In this document: positions 27,236-36,746 of the stretch, in pieces
Position numbering within the stretch: position 1 is the stretch's first letter
How the letters are laid out: every line of letters begins with the position of its first letter
NCBI GenBank assembly: GCA_947363565.1
Contig: CANAPP010000005.1
Location: 1-64,000, forward strand
Direction of reading: 5' to 3'
Origin: an uncultured Lachnospiraceae bacterium
GTDB taxonomy: Bacteria > Bacillota > Clostridia > Lachnospirales > Lachnospiraceae
Length of the DNA stretch: 64,000 bases
Translations under genes and position numbers: made by a program
Notes under the pieces: generated by a model
Databases searched by the model: none
Told to the model about the DNA's origin: nothing
Seen by the model: the letters and a program-made list of their open reading frames with translations, nothing else

Positions 27236-27266
27236 AAAAAAATAGGGAACCGCAAGCAGTTCCCTA
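27236..27266 (-). terminator. Intra-operon terminator between binding protein and permeases
   Basis: Perfect 8-bp stem TAGGGAAC (27259-27266 in gene sense) with GTTCCCTA (27243-27250), then seven T in gene sense. It sits between the abundant binding-protein gene and the permeases, a place where partial terminators are common. Confidence 0.85.
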
Positions 27267-27279
27267 TATAAAGCTGCCT

Positions 27280-28602
27280 TTACTCTGACATCTTGAATTC
27301 AAGTGTTTCCTGAGCCTCTTTTAAAGCGTCTTCTTTAGCAGTTCCGTTTGTGATGTTGATGATAGCTGTGTTGACAGCCTCTCTTGCCTCATAGTGGTAA
27401 GGAGTCTTTGTGAACTCCGGAATGTGTGAGGAGTACTCTACAAGTGTAGAATAAATCGGCTGTCCGCCGTAGAACTCTACAGGCTCGTTGTAAACTTCAG
27501 ACTCTCCTGCAGGCAGGTAGCAAGCGATACCGGATGTCTCCGGAAGGATTGCATCATAGAACTCTGTGCTGGAGCCGAAGGTCTTTACAAGGAAATCTTT
27601 TGCAAGGTCAGGGTTCTTGCAGTTGGAGGTAATATACCAAGAAGAACCTCCGTTGTTTGCATAATTTGTAGCAGTATCTACACCGTCAACCTTAGGAAGT
27701 GTAGTAATCTGCCATTTTCCTGCCTGATCCTCGATGCCTGTAATTGTAGCGTTCATCCAGTTACCGTTGATGACGCCTGCCGCCTCGCCGTTCGTAACAG
27801 TTGAAACATACTCATCCCAGTTGTTTACAAGCTTAACAGCATCCTTCTTGATCATATCTGTGTAAAGATCGATACATTTCTCAGCAACATCATTGCCTAC
27901 GATGTAAGCCTCGCCGTTCTCATTTACGAAGTTAGCGCCGCAGGACTGGATCATGAGCATGATTACGTCGCCGCCGGTGGATTCGCTGGTGAGAAGGTAC
28001 TTGCCTGTCTTTTTGTGAACGTCCGCCGCAATCTCAGTGAACTTGGACCATGTGATGTCTGTCAGGTCCTCGATCTTGTATCCAGCCTCATCTAAGATGT
28101 CGGTACGATAGAAAGCAGCGCATACACCGTTGTCATACGGGATACCATAGTGCTTGTCATCTGCCATAGAATAGGACTGCTTGATTGCTGAGAAATCATC
28201 CCAATTAACACCGCAGTCTGTAAGGTCTGTAAATGCATCCGGATAGCTCTTTAAGAACTTCTGGTAGCTGTTGTCCTGCATCAGTACGATGTCAGGCATC
28301 GTGCTGTAGTCGCCGGAGTTTGCACACGTGGTGAGCTTTGTCTGGCAGTCATCGGAAGATGTCTCGATAACTTCAAGCTCAAAATCAGCATTGTCTTTTT
28401 TGTACTGCTCTGCAGCCATGTCCATAGCCTTGATGTTGAAGGTTGGGTCCCATGCCCATACGGTTAATTTGTTGCCGCCTTCAGAGCCGCCACCGCCGCC
28501 TTCGGATGAACCTCCGTCGTCAGATGTGCCGCTGTTGCCGCAAGCTGCCAGTGATAATACCATAGCGCCTGCGAGAAGTACTGAGAGTAACTTTCTCTTC
28601 AT
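27280..28602 (-). CDS. Sugar ABC transporter substrate-binding lipoprotein
   Basis: 440 residues. Lipoprotein signal MKRKLLSVLLAGAMVLSLAAC with the lipid-bearing Cys at 21, followed by a Gly/Ser linker. The mature part starts LTVWAWDPTFN and has the two-lobed fold of family-1 solute-binding proteins (CUT1). It is membrane-anchored outside the cell and delivers an oligosaccharide to the MalF/MalG-type permeases. AAAAGGAGG precedes the ATG. Galactoside or hexosamine-containing glycan specificity is suggested by the surrounding GH42, GH2 and GH112 enzymes, but not shown. Confidence 0.93.
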   Translation of the reverse strand: MKRKLLSVLLAGAMVLSLAACGNSGTSDDGGSSEGGGGGSEGGNKLTVWAWDPTFNIKAMDMAAEQYKKDNADFELEVIETSSDDCQTKLTTCANSGDYSTMPDIVLMQDNSYQKFLKSYPDAFTDLTDCGVNWDDFSAIKQSYSMADDKHYGIPYDNGVCAAFYRTDILDEAGYKIEDLTDITWSKFTEIAADVHKKTGKYLLTSESTGGDVIMLMIQSCGANFVNENGEAYIVGNDVAEKCIDLYTDMIKKDAVKLVNNWDEYVSTVTNGEAAGVINGNWMNATITGIEDQAGKWQITTLPKVDGVDTATNYANNGGSSWYITSNCKNPDLAKDFLVKTFGSSTEFYDAILPETSGIACYLPAGESEVYNEPVEFYGGQPIYSTLVEYSSHIPEFTKTPYHYEAREAVNTAIINITNGTAKEDALKEAQETLEFKMSE

Positions 28603-28826
28603 ACTTTTATCCTCCTTTTTCAGTCAAATTGTTTTATGGACATATTATAGCAAGACAATATAGTACAAAGATTGCAAAAACATGCATATAGATTGCATAT
28701 TCAATCATAAATGTTGCCGCTGTATAGAATTCACAAAAATAAGGAAGGGTTTTTGTGGATATTCACATATAGCGGCAGCGGGAATATGAAGGGTCAGATA
28801 AAACTATTCAGTTAAAATGTTTACTT

Positions 28827-29336
28827 CTATAGGTAAACCCTGTCGGGATAAGCTTTTTTCAGTGTCTGCAGCATGTTTTCGCTTAAGTCCAAAAGCAGCT
28901 TGATCTTCTGGGAATTTTCCATGATGATCATGGTATAATAAGGAGTATCTTCCTCGTAGGAAGTATAATCATATTTCGGAAGCTGTATGCTGCCGGTGTT
29001 TTTCCGGTAGGCGTCGACGGCTTTGTGGCCGCTCGGCGCGGTGACGACCATGCTGTTAAGCTCCAGGATGTGGGCGGTCCTGCGGTAGCGCCGGCCTAGG
29101 ATCACATCTATGGTAAACGTCTGGTCTTCCATCGTATATTCATACTCCTTCTGGCTGAAAATGTCATAGAAAAAATAGAGCACGACCAGGAGAAATCCCG
29201 GCAGCATGAACCCCTGGGAGATCATAATGCCAAGGAGAAGGAAAAATACGGCAAAGATGAGCATGACCCTCCGAAGAAGGCGGGTAGCGGCCTTTGGCTT
29301 CCTTTTTACCTGTTCTACGATTTTATAATTATACAT
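28827..29336 (-). CDS. Small membrane protein, YcxB-like
   Basis: 169 residues. Two adjacent membrane helices near residues 27-60 (VMLIFAVFFLLLGIMI, MLPGFLLVVLYFFYDIF) are followed by a soluble beta-rich C-terminal domain (EYTMEDQTFTIDVILGRRYR, LELNSMVVTAP). This resembles YcxB/PH-like membrane proteins, without assigned function. GGAGGTTCCCACATG supplies a good ribosome site. It lies between the binding-protein gene and an AraC gene on the same strand. It may be an unrelated single gene. Confidence 0.7.
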   Translation of the reverse strand: MYNYKIVEQVKRKPKAATRLLRRVMLIFAVFFLLLGIMISQGFMLPGFLLVVLYFFYDIFSQKEYEYTMEDQTFTIDVILGRRYRRTAHILELNSMVVTAPSGHKAVDAYRKNTGSIQLPKYDYTSYEEDTPYYTMIIMENSQKIKLLLDLSENMLQTLKKAYPDRVYL

Positions 29337-29407
29337 GTGGGAACCTCCTTTTTCTTTTGGTGTATGCGGTGTAACATCATATCAGCCTGGATGAGGAAAC
29401 GCAAGAT

Positions 29408-30214
29408 TTAGTTTATCTTACGGAATTCTAACGGCGTTATCCCTGTCGCTTTCCGGAACATAGCGATAAAGTGGCTGACATCAGAGTATCCGCTCTGGCG
29501 GGCGATCTGCTGGATCATCAGATGCGGGTGCATGATCAGAAGCTCTCTTGCCCGGCTGATCCGGTAGGAAGTGAGGTATTCGTAGACAGAGCAGCCAAGG
29601 AAACGTTTGAACAGCCGGGACAGATACTGGGGTGTGATATAGACCATCCGGCTAAGTTCCTGCACGGTAAGGTCCGTATCGTAGTGAGATTCGATTTCCC
29701 GTATTATCGGCGCAACATAGCGCAGGTAGAGCGGGTCGTCGGTGTGCGTCTGGCTACAGGCGCTGTCGGTGAGGCTCATCAGCATCCGGTAGCAGCAGAT
29801 GGACTGGGTGTAGGTATCCGTAGAGAGCGTATCCCAGTTTTCCATGATCTCGTCAACAAGCTGCCTGATCTTTACTCCGCGCTCACGTTCGATAAATAAA
29901 ACGGGCCGGTAGCCGGTGACGGAGAGGATACTGCTTTCGATGCGGCCGGTAAAGGTGGCAAAAAAGGTTGTCCACCGCGGGCTTTCCTTCGCGTAGGAGT
30001 GGGGGATAAAGGGGGCGGTGAGAAGTCCTTCGTCCTCATTTAACGTGTACGTGGTTCCGCGTATTTTCACGGTGCCTGAACCTTCCTCTGTCTGCAGGTA
30101 ATGGTAGAGGGGATAGCCTTTGGAGCGGAGCACGCAGGTCTGCGCCCAGTGGTTGCCGATGGAATCGAACAGGAAAGGCTCGTTGGCGGGGGTATTTCTA
30201 AAGTGTATTGGCAT
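29408..30214 (-). CDS. AraC-family regulator divergent to the GH2 galactosidase
   Basis: About 268 residues. The N-terminal arm and cupin-like sugar-binding region (YTLNEDEGLLTAPFIPHSYA) are followed by the AraC DNA-binding domain at about 170-268 (MVYITPQYLSRLFKRFLGCS, IARQSGYSDVSHFIAMFRKA). AGGTG six bases upstream favours ATG 30214 over GTG 30223. It is divergent to the GH2 gene with about 120 bases between start codons, so it is the most likely regulator of that gene, probably as a sugar-responsive activator. Confidence 0.9.
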   Translation of the reverse strand: MPIHFRNTPANEPFLFDSIGNHWAQTCVLRSKGYPLYHYLQTEEGSGTVKIRGTTYTLNEDEGLLTAPFIPHSYAKESPRWTTFFATFTGRIESSILSVTGYRPVLFIERERGVKIRQLVDEIMENWDTLSTDTYTQSICCYRMLMSLTDSACSQTHTDDPLYLRYVAPIIREIESHYDTDLTVQELSRMVYITPQYLSRLFKRFLGCSVYEYLTSYRISRARELLIMHPHLMIQQIARQSGYSDVSHFIAMFRKATGITPLEFRKIN

Positions 30215-30335
30215 AGTGATCACCTGTTTCAGAATATTATATTTTTTAGTTTAACATATTACACTATCAGATGTCCAGATATATTACAATGACGGAAACG
30301 ATGAAAGAACAGTGAAAAACAGGAGGGTAAGTGAC

Positions 30336-33300
30336 ATGCGGGTATTTGATTATGAGAATTTGAAGAATCCGGAATATTTCCGGGACGGGAGGCTTGACGC
30401 TCATTCTGACCATAGATATTATGCCTCGGCGGCGGATATGGAGCTTCTTACGGAGGAGTTTAAGGAGAGCCTTAACGGGCTTTGGAAGTTTCATTATGCG
30501 AGAAATACAGAGGCGGCGGTTCCGGGATTCGAGCGGGAGGATTACTGCTGTAAGAGCTGGAGTGATATCCATGTGCCGGCGCATATCCAGATGGAAGGAT
30601 ATGATGTGCCCCAGTATGCTAATGTGCAGTATCCCTGGGAAGGGCACGATGAGATCCATCCAGGGGAGATCCCGGAGCATTTTAATCCGGTGGCAAGCTA
30701 TGTGAAGTATTTTACCGTGCCGGAGCGTATGAAGGGAAGAAGGCTTTTCATCTCTTTTGAGGGGGCGGAGAGCGGACTGGCGCTGTGGCTTAACGGTGAG
30801 TTCGTGGGTTACGCAGAGGATTCCTTTACGCCGTCCGAATTTGAACTTACGGATTATCTGAAGGACGGGGAGAATAAGCTGGCGGTGCAAGTGTTTAAGT
30901 GGACCAGTGCAAGCTGGTGCGAGGATCAGGATTTCTTTCGTTTTTCCGGGATTTACCGGGATGTGTATCTTTATACAGTGCCGGATATCCATGTGCGCGA
31001 TATAAAGATCAGTGCGTGCCCTGACGAGACACTGAAAGCCGGGACGCTTGATCTTCGCCTTGAGATGATGGCAGCAGGAGACGTGCGGGGGAAAGTAAGG
31101 ATCTGCCTTGCGAGAGAGGGCGAGCTTATCTTAGAGGAAGAAAAGTCCCTTGAGGCGGAGACGGTGTGCAGCTATGCTGTAGCGAATCCGGCGCTCTGGA
31201 GCGCGGAAGAGCCGAATCTTTACGACCTGACGGTAGAGGTTTTCGATGAGGAGGGGAACCTTCAGGAGATCATACCGGAGAAGGTGGGCTTTCGGCGGTT
31301 TGAGATGAAAGATTGTGTGATGACGCTGAACGGGAAACGGATTGTATTCAAGGGTGTGAACCGCCATGAATTCAGCTCGGTAAGCGGACGCGTGGTGACG
31401 GAAGCGGAGCTTAGAAAAGACCTTGAGGTGATGAAGCAGAATAATATCAATGCCATCCGCACCTGCCATTACCCGGATGCGTCATTGATCTACAGGCTCT
31501 GTGATGAATATGGCATCTATATGATCGATGAGACGAATCTGGAGTCCCACGGCTCCTGGGATCTGGCGGCGATGACCGGGAATACGGACGAGGTTGTCCC
31601 TAATGACAGTCAGGAGTGGCTCGCGCCGATGTTAGACCGTGTGGAATCCATTTACCAGAGGGATAAGAATCATCCGGCGATCCTGATCTGGTCCTGCGGA
31701 AATGAGTCCTTCGGAGGAAAGGTCATCTATGAGATGTCCCAGAAGTTCAGAGAGCTTGACCCGGCGCGCCTTGTCCATTATGAAGGAGTTTTCCATGACC
31801 GCAGGTACAACGATACCAGCGATATGGAGAGCCAGATGTACACGCCGGTGGAAAAGATCAAAGAATTCCTGGCAAAAGACCGGAGCAAGCCGTTTATCTG
31901 CTGTGAGTACACCCATGCGATGGGTAATTCCTGCGGGGCGATGCATAAATATACAGACCTGACGGATACGGATGAGCTTTACCAGGGCGGTTTTATCTGG
32001 GATTACATCGATCAGTCCATCGGGAAAAAGGACCGGTACGGCAATGTGTTCCAGGCTTACGGCGGTGATTTTGGGGAGCGTCCGTGCGACTACAGCTTCA
32101 GCGGCAACGGGATCGTGTACGGGGGAGACAGGGAGCCGTCCCCGAAGATGCAGGAAGTAAAGTTCAACTACCAGAATATTACGGCAAAGGCCGGCCGGAG
32201 CGAGGTAAAGGTCATCAATAAGAACCTGTTTGTGAATACAGATACTTTTGAATGCCGCGTGTCGGTGGCAAGGGACGGCCGCGTGATCAGGCAAGCGGTC
32301 ATGGACACGGCGGTAGCGCCTCTCGAGGAGAAGACCTATGCGCTTCCGTTCGCAGAGGAGACGCTGCCGGGGGAGTATACCGTTACGGTTTCCTTCCATT
32401 TGAAAGAGGATAAAGTCTGGGCAAAGAGAGGCCACGAGGTTGCCTTCGGCCAGTTCGTGTACAGCGTGTCCGGGGATGTGTCCAAAGGTTTCGCGAAAAA
32501 ACCGGTGATCATCAAAAGCCCGCACAATATCGGAGTGAGAGGAGATCACTTCGAAGCAGTATTTTCAACGATGTACGGAGGGCTTGTATCTTATAAATAC
32601 GGCGGGAAAGAGATGCTTGAGACGATTCCGAAGCCGAATTTCTGGCGCGCGCCTACAGACAATGACCTGGGCAATCAGATGCCTGTCCGCTATAGCCAGT
32701 GGAAGATCGCAAGTATGTACCTGTCCCACAGGGCGGAGGGAGAAGATTTGTTCGCCTTATGTAAGCCTGAGATCAGGGAGAATGAAAGCAGCATTTCCAT
32801 AGGCTTTACGTATTATCTCCCGACTGTGCCGAGGACAGACTGCAAAGTGACCTACGAAGTATTCGGCGACGGACAGGTGAAGGCGAGCCTTTCCTATGAT
32901 CCGGCAGAGGGGCTTGCGGATATGCCTGAATTCGGTATGCTGTTTAAGTTCAGCGCTGATTATGACCACGTGCGCTGGTACGGGCTTGGGCCAGAGGAGA
33001 CTTACGCGGACCGTAAAATGGGCGGAAAGCTTGGCATCTACCAGAATTTGGTGAAGGATAACCTGGCAGCCTATCTTGTGCCGCAGGAGTGCGGCAATAA
33101 GGAAGAGGTCAGATATGCAGAGGTGACGGACCGGAAAGGAAGAGGGATCCGGTTTGGCATGACGGCCGAGAACGGGCCAATGAGCTTTTCAGCATTGCCG
33201 TACACGCCTCACGAGCTGGAGAATGCGGCTCATCCATTCGAGCTTCCGCGGATCCATTACACCGTAGTGCGCGTGGCAAAAGGGCAGATGGGAGTGGCCG

Positions 33301-33392
33301 GAGATGATAGCTGGGGTTCGCGTACCCATCCGGAGTATCTGCTCGATGGAAATAAAAAGATGGAATTCAGTTTCTGGTTTGCCGGGATTTAA
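30336..33392 (+). CDS. GH2-family beta-galactosidase (LacZ type)
   Basis: About 1018 residues with full LacZ architecture: jelly-roll sugar-binding domain (about 50-220), Ig-like domain, TIM barrel (about 330-630), second Ig-like domain, and the C-terminal Bgal_small_N domain (from about 740). The acid/base glutamate is E457 in WSCGNESFGG and the nucleophile E524 in CCEYTHAMGNS. No signal peptide, hence cytoplasmic hydrolysis of imported beta-galactosides. AGGAGGG at 30321-30327 selects ATG 30336; the GTG at 30312 precedes that site. Together with GH42 and GH112 it makes three galactoside-cleaving enzymes in 20 kb. Confidence 0.95.
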   Translation: MRVFDYENLKNPEYFRDGRLDAHSDHRYYASAADMELLTEEFKESLNGLWKFHYARNTEAAVPGFEREDYCCKSWSDIHVPAHIQMEGYDVPQYANVQYPWEGHDEIHPGEIPEHFNPVASYVKYFTVPERMKGRRLFISFEGAESGLALWLNGEFVGYAEDSFTPSEFELTDYLKDGENKLAVQVFKWTSASWCEDQDFFRFSGIYRDVYLYTVPDIHVRDIKISACPDETLKAGTLDLRLEMMAAGDVRGKVRICLAREGELILEEEKSLEAETVCSYAVANPALWSAEEPNLYDLTVEVFDEEGNLQEIIPEKVGFRRFEMKDCVMTLNGKRIVFKGVNRHEFSSVSGRVVTEAELRKDLEVMKQNNINAIRTCHYPDASLIYRLCDEYGIYMIDETNLESHGSWDLAAMTGNTDEVVPNDSQEWLAPMLDRVESIYQRDKNHPAILIWSCGNESFGGKVIYEMSQKFRELDPARLVHYEGVFHDRRYNDTSDMESQMYTPVEKIKEFLAKDRSKPFICCEYTHAMGNSCGAMHKYTDLTDTDELYQGGFIWDYIDQSIGKKDRYGNVFQAYGGDFGERPCDYSFSGNGIVYGGDREPSPKMQEVKFNYQNITAKAGRSEVKVINKNLFVNTDTFECRVSVARDGRVIRQAVMDTAVAPLEEKTYALPFAEETLPGEYTVTVSFHLKEDKVWAKRGHEVAFGQFVYSVSGDVSKGFAKKPVIIKSPHNIGVRGDHFEAVFSTMYGGLVSYKYGGKEMLETIPKPNFWRAPTDNDLGNQMPVRYSQWKIASMYLSHRAEGEDLFALCKPEIRENESSISIGFTYYLPTVPRTDCKVTYEVFGDGQVKASLSYDPAEGLADMPEFGMLFKFSADYDHVRWYGLGPEETYADRKMGGKLGIYQNLVKDNLAAYLVPQECGNKEEVRYAEVTDRKGRGIRFGMTAENGPMSFSALPYTPHELENAAHPFELPRIHYTVVRVAKGQMGVAGDDSWGSRTHPEYLLDGNKKMEFSFWFAGI

Positions 33393-33458
33393 TTCTGCAG
33401 AAAGCAGGCCGGGCAGGTGTACCTGCCGCAGGGGCTTTGACTAAGAAGATTGCGGGGT

Positions 33459-33503
33459 GCCGCTTTAACAGATGAGTTGTCTGCTGAAGCGGCATTCCTT
33501 TTT
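33459..33503 (+). terminator. Terminator of the GH2 gene
   Basis: Outer stem GCCGCTT (33459-33465) with AAGCGGC (33487-33493), inner CAGA/TCTG pairing, followed by a T-rich tract. A smaller hairpin GGCAGG-TGTA-CCTGCC lies 35 bases upstream (about 33411-33426). Confidence 0.8.
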
Positions 33504-33509
33504 GATTGA

Positions 33510-33690
33510 AAAGCTTTTGCTGAATTATTAATGGTTATCTGAAAATAATAGAAAAAATATATAAATAAATGTTAATTATAGAAAATTAACGAACAAAAGT
33601 AAGAATAACGAGAAATAATTGAAATAATTGTAAAATATATCATAATATTAATAGCAATTTAATTCATTACTAAATAAGGAAGCGGTTTTA
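33510..33690. other. AT-rich intergenic stretch
   Basis: About 180 bases of strongly AT-rich DNA with many short AATTA/TTAAT elements. It contrasts with the roughly 50% GC of the flanking genes. No gene, clear promoter pair or long repeat was recognised in it. Confidence 0.6.
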
Positions 33691-33738
33691 TGAAGAAGAA
33701 TTGTAAACACAGAGCGGCGATTACCAGAGAGGCTTGTT

Positions 33739-33948
33739 GTGAAAATCGAAAAAAAGGATAATCAGTTACAGCGGGTGCTTGAGACAGGCGCTGGCCGGGT
33801 ACATAAGGTAAATGGAAATGGCCTGTACACCTTTCATACGACAACGAAATATTATTATGATCTGCCGGCAACAGCTAATGAAATCATAGTAACAGTGAAG
33901 TTGAAATTTAAGACGGGAACGGTCAAAAAATTCGAGATGAAGATATGA
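33739..33948 (+). CDS. Possible small hypothetical protein or gene remnant
   Basis: 69 codons from a GTG preceded by GAGAGG. The product has a basic N terminus and beta-like segments (YTFHTTTKYYYDLP, EIIVTVKLKFKTGTVKKFEM). A separate 23-codon ORF in another frame begins at ATG 33690 (MKKNCKHRAAIT) and overlaps its start, so this could be a frameshifted remnant. No family recognised. Confidence 0.35.
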   Translation: MKIEKKDNQLQRVLETGAGRVHKVNGNGLYTFHTTTKYYYDLPATANEIIVTVKLKFKTGTVKKFEMKI

Positions 33949-33990
33949 CCGCGAGAGTAAAACTTGATTGCAGGATAAGGAGACAGCGTG

Positions 33991-34467
33991 ATGAAAGAAT
34001 ATGTATGTTTAATCGGGATATATGCGGTAAACATGATATACATACTGGGCTATGTTTTTCCGGTTATATCGTTCTCTATCGGCGGAATCGATGACTTTTT
34101 CATAGTTAATTATACACTTTTTTGTTATGGCATATGGGGTGTCAGGCTGATTGTTTATGTATTGCTTGGAGCGCTGGCCGTTCGTTTTGGCAGGGAACCG
34201 AAGCAGACGAAGCGGGAGCTGATGATCGATCTGTTGGTGATCGACTTTCCGGCCATAGTAGGAGTGACGTATTATTTTTGGTGGGGAAATGTATACAATT
34301 GGCTTCTTGAGAGCCCGTTATGGAATTCGTTCTGGGGCTCGTGGGTGTATACGATTCTGTTCCATGACTTGTTCCGGGAGATGACGCTGATCATCGGAAG
34401 CCTTATGCTGGGAATTGAGATTGCGAGGTATATCGATTATTTTAAACATAAGTCATCGCTTAACTGA
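33991..34467 (+). CDS. Four-helix membrane protein of unknown function
   Basis: 158 residues with about four membrane helices (IGIYAVNMIYILGYVFPVIS, LIVYVLLGALAV, LLVIDFPAIVGVTYYFWW, WVYTILFHDLFREMTLIIG). ATAAGGAG eight bases upstream selects ATG 33991 over GTG 33988. No family recognised. It stands alone between an AT-rich region and the convergent chemoreceptor gene. Confidence 0.65.
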   Translation: MKEYVCLIGIYAVNMIYILGYVFPVISFSIGGIDDFFIVNYTLFCYGIWGVRLIVYVLLGALAVRFGREPKQTKRELMIDLLVIDFPAIVGVTYYFWWGNVYNWLLESPLWNSFWGSWVYTILFHDLFREMTLIIGSLMLGIEIARYIDYFKHKSSLN

Positions 34468-34498
34468 TCGCGGGGTTGATGTCCGGTACAATGAAAGC

Positions 34499-34537
34499 GA
34501 GGCTGCTGCAGAAATCTTTTCGCTCTGCGGCAGCCTC
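34499..34537. terminator. Bidirectional hairpin before the chemoreceptor 3' end
   Basis: Perfect 14-bp stem GAGGCTGCTGCAGA (34499-34512) with TCTGCGGCAGCCTC (34524-34537) apart from one G-U-type pair. It is followed by TCATTTTAT on + and GCTTTCATT on -, and can serve both convergent genes. Confidence 0.75.
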
Positions 34538-34553
34538 ATCATTTTATCGCTTT

Positions 34554-36569
34554 TTACCGGTCTCTCAGATGGAATTTTGCAACCAGGTCTTTCAGCATAT
34601 TTGCCTGGCCGGACAGCTCCTCGCTGGCGGCAGCGCTCTTTTCTGCTGTTGCCATATTGGACTGTACTACGCTGGAGATCTGGTCGATTCCGCTGATCAC
34701 TGCTTCGGTAGCGGACGCCTGTTTTGCGGAATACTGGGCGATGCCGTCGATCAGCTTCGTCACCTGCTCAGCCAATGCCACAACTTCCATCAGCGATGCA
34801 GCGGTGTCGTTGGCGATGCTCATGCCTTCTTCTACGGCTTCTACGGTCTGGTCGATCAGGACAGTCGTATTTTTCGCCGCTTCAGAGGACTTGCCCGCAA
34901 GGTTGCGGACTTCGTCAGCCACTACAGCAAAGCCCTTTCCGGCCGAACCTGCCCGTGCAGCTTCCACGGCGGCATTGAGGGCAAGGATATTGGTCTGGAA
35001 AGCGATATCTTCAATAGTCTTGATGATATTGTGGATTTCCGAGGATTTTCCGCTGATCCTCTGGATCGCAGTGTTCATCTGCTGCATCTTGTCGTTGCTC
35101 TCTAAAAGCTTGCTGCCTGCCTGCTGGGCAATCTCATTGGCTTTCTTCGCGCCTGAGGCAGTTTTCTGTATCCCGTCGGACACTTCGGTGATGTGGGAAG
35201 CCAGAAGCTCTACCGCGTCGGTCTGCTGGGAAGAACCCTGGGAGAGAGTCTGTGCCCCGTCAGATACATAGCCTGAGCCTTCCGCGACTTCGCCCGCCGC
35301 TTTGTTGATCTGGCCCAGTGTCCCGTTGAGCGACAGGGAGATTTTCTCCAGCGATTCACGGATCTTCGCAAACTCGCCGACATAATCGTGGGAGAGTGTG
35401 AACGCTAAGTTGCCCTGGGCAATTTCCTGCAGCTTTTCGGAAATCTCGTCGATATAGACCACATAATCCCTAAGCCTCACAACGGTACGCCCGAAGTTGT
35501 CTGCCAGTTCGCCCAATTCGTCGTTGGAGCAGTGGCTGATGGTCTGGTTAAGTTCACCTTCCGCAATCCTGGCGGCAACACCATTTAACTCGGCTACCGG
35601 TTTTCCGATGATCCTGCGCACGAGGATGATGATCAGTAAGACGGCGATGATCACCGCGAATACGGATACGCCGGCCATGATGCCGGTCAATGCCTTTAAG
35701 TCACTGAGCACTTCGGCCTTGGAAACATAAGCTACGGCTGTCCAGTCACTGTTCGGGACTTCTGCCACCTGTACGTATGTATCATCCTTATAGAGAGACA
35801 ATCCCAGTGATCCGTTATGGATCTGCTCTGCGGCATAGGCGTACATGTCTCCGTTGAACTCGCTCAAAGCTTTCCCGGTGATGTCCTTGTCCCGGTGCCC
35901 GATGATGGTATCTGTCCGGGTATCCACAAGAAAGATGCCGCCGGTCTTTTCAAGCTTTATGTCCTGTACGATGTCTGAGATAGAGTCGAGGTATACGTCT
36001 GCTGCCGCAACACCGCGCACCTTTCCGTCAGCGTCTTTTAATGCGCCGGAAGCGCCTACCACGTAGGACTGGCTGTCCTCGTCAAAATATACGTCGCCCA
36101 GGATAAAATTCTCGGACTCAATGCCGTTTATGTACCAGGATTTTTCCAGGGCGTTGAAATCCGGCCCCGGAACGAATGACGCATGGTATAAAGAGCCGTC
36201 AGTCAGAGCGACGTAAAGTCCTGCCGGGTATGCGGGGTTCTGGTCTACCGTATGCTTAATGTAGTCTTTCATCTCCGGAACGTCCATGTTCTCATACTCG
36301 ATGGTATCCTTCTGCATATCCAGCATAGTTACCGTCTTGTTGATCCAGGCACTTGTTTCCTGGAGTGCCTTGTCAGTAGTTTCGGTGAGAAGCTTCTCAC
36401 TTTTTTCCAGCAGTGCGCCGGAAACCCGGTTGTACACGATCAGCAGGAGAACTGCCACCATGACAGCGATAGTTGCTACGATCGCGGTAGTCAGCTTCCG
36501 CGTGATTCCCCGTTTCCCCCTTCTGGTCCTGACTGCTGTTTTAGCTTTTGTTTGTTTTGTTTCCCTCAT
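34554..36569 (-). CDS. Methyl-accepting chemotaxis protein (dCache sensor)
   Basis: 671 residues. Cytoplasmic tail and first membrane helix ([20 protein letters not shown]), extracellular dCache_1 domain (about 55-290, with [13 protein letters not shown] and [15 protein letters not shown]), second helix near 300 ([16 protein letters not shown]), HAMP domain (about 320-375), and a signalling domain with the conserved hairpin tip [20 protein letters not shown]. dCache sensors typically bind amino acids or other small metabolites. It is divergent to the GH112 phosphorylase, with near-consensus promoters back to back and a palindrome in its own promoter. A link to glycan sensing is attractive but inferred only from location. 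Confidence 0.94.
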   Translation of the reverse strand: MRETKQTKAKTAVRTRRGKRGITRKLTTAIVATIAVMVAVLLLIVYNRVSGALLEKSEKLLTETTDKALQETSAWINKTVTMLDMQKDTIEYENMDVPEMKDYIKHTVDQNPAYPAGLYVALTDGSLYHASFVPGPDFNALEKSWYINGIESENFILGDVYFDEDSQSYVVGASGALKDADGKVRGVAAADVYLDSISDIVQDIKLEKTGGIFLVDTRTDTIIGHRDKDITGKALSEFNGDMYAYAAEQIHNGSLGLSLYKDDTYVQVAEVPNSDWTAVAYVSKAEVLSDLKALTGIMAGVSVFAVIIAVLLIIILVRRIIGKPVAELNGVAARIAEGELNQTISHCSNDELGELADNFGRTVVRLRDYVVYIDEISEKLQEIAQGNLAFTLSHDYVGEFAKIRESLEKISLSLNGTLGQINKAAGEVAEGSGYVSDGAQTLSQGSSQQTDAVELLASHITEVSDGIQKTASGAKKANEIAQQAGSKLLESNDKMQQMNTAIQRISGKSSEIHNIIKTIEDIAFQTNILALNAAVEAARAGSAGKGFAVVADEVRNLAGKSSEAAKNTTVLIDQTVEAVEEGMSIANDTAASLMEVVALAEQVTKLIDGIAQYSAKQASATEAVISGIDQISSVVQSNMATAEKSAAASEELSGQANMLKDLVAKFHLRDR

Positions 36570-36635
36570 GTTTTTGTCTCCTTTATTTCTTTACTTATTT
36601 TCATGAGTAGAGTCTGATAAATCAGTGCTGATTCT

Positions 36636-36664
36636 ATTATACGTGATATCACGAAGAAATACAA
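36636..36664 (-). promoter_or_regulatory. Chemoreceptor promoter with palindrome in the spacer
   Basis: Gene-sense TTGTAT (36664-36659), 17-bp spacer, perfect TATAAT (36641-36636). The spacer contains the perfect palindrome CGTGATATCACG (36642-36653), adjacent to the -10 box, a position suited to repressor binding. Confidence 0.75.
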
Positions 36665-36675
36665 TAAAACATTAG

Positions 36676-36705
36676 TTGCAAAAGAAATTCAAGGTGTATT
36701 ATACT
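36676..36705 (+). promoter_or_regulatory. Promoter of the GH112 gene
   Basis: TTGCAA (36676-36681), 18-bp spacer, TATACT (36700-36705), about 41 bases before ATG 36747. It is divergent to the chemoreceptor promoter, with only 11 bases between the two -35 boxes. Confidence 0.65.
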
Positions 36706-36746
36706 AAAAGAAAAGCAAGGGAATGGTTTTTTGGAGAGGAGAGCGT

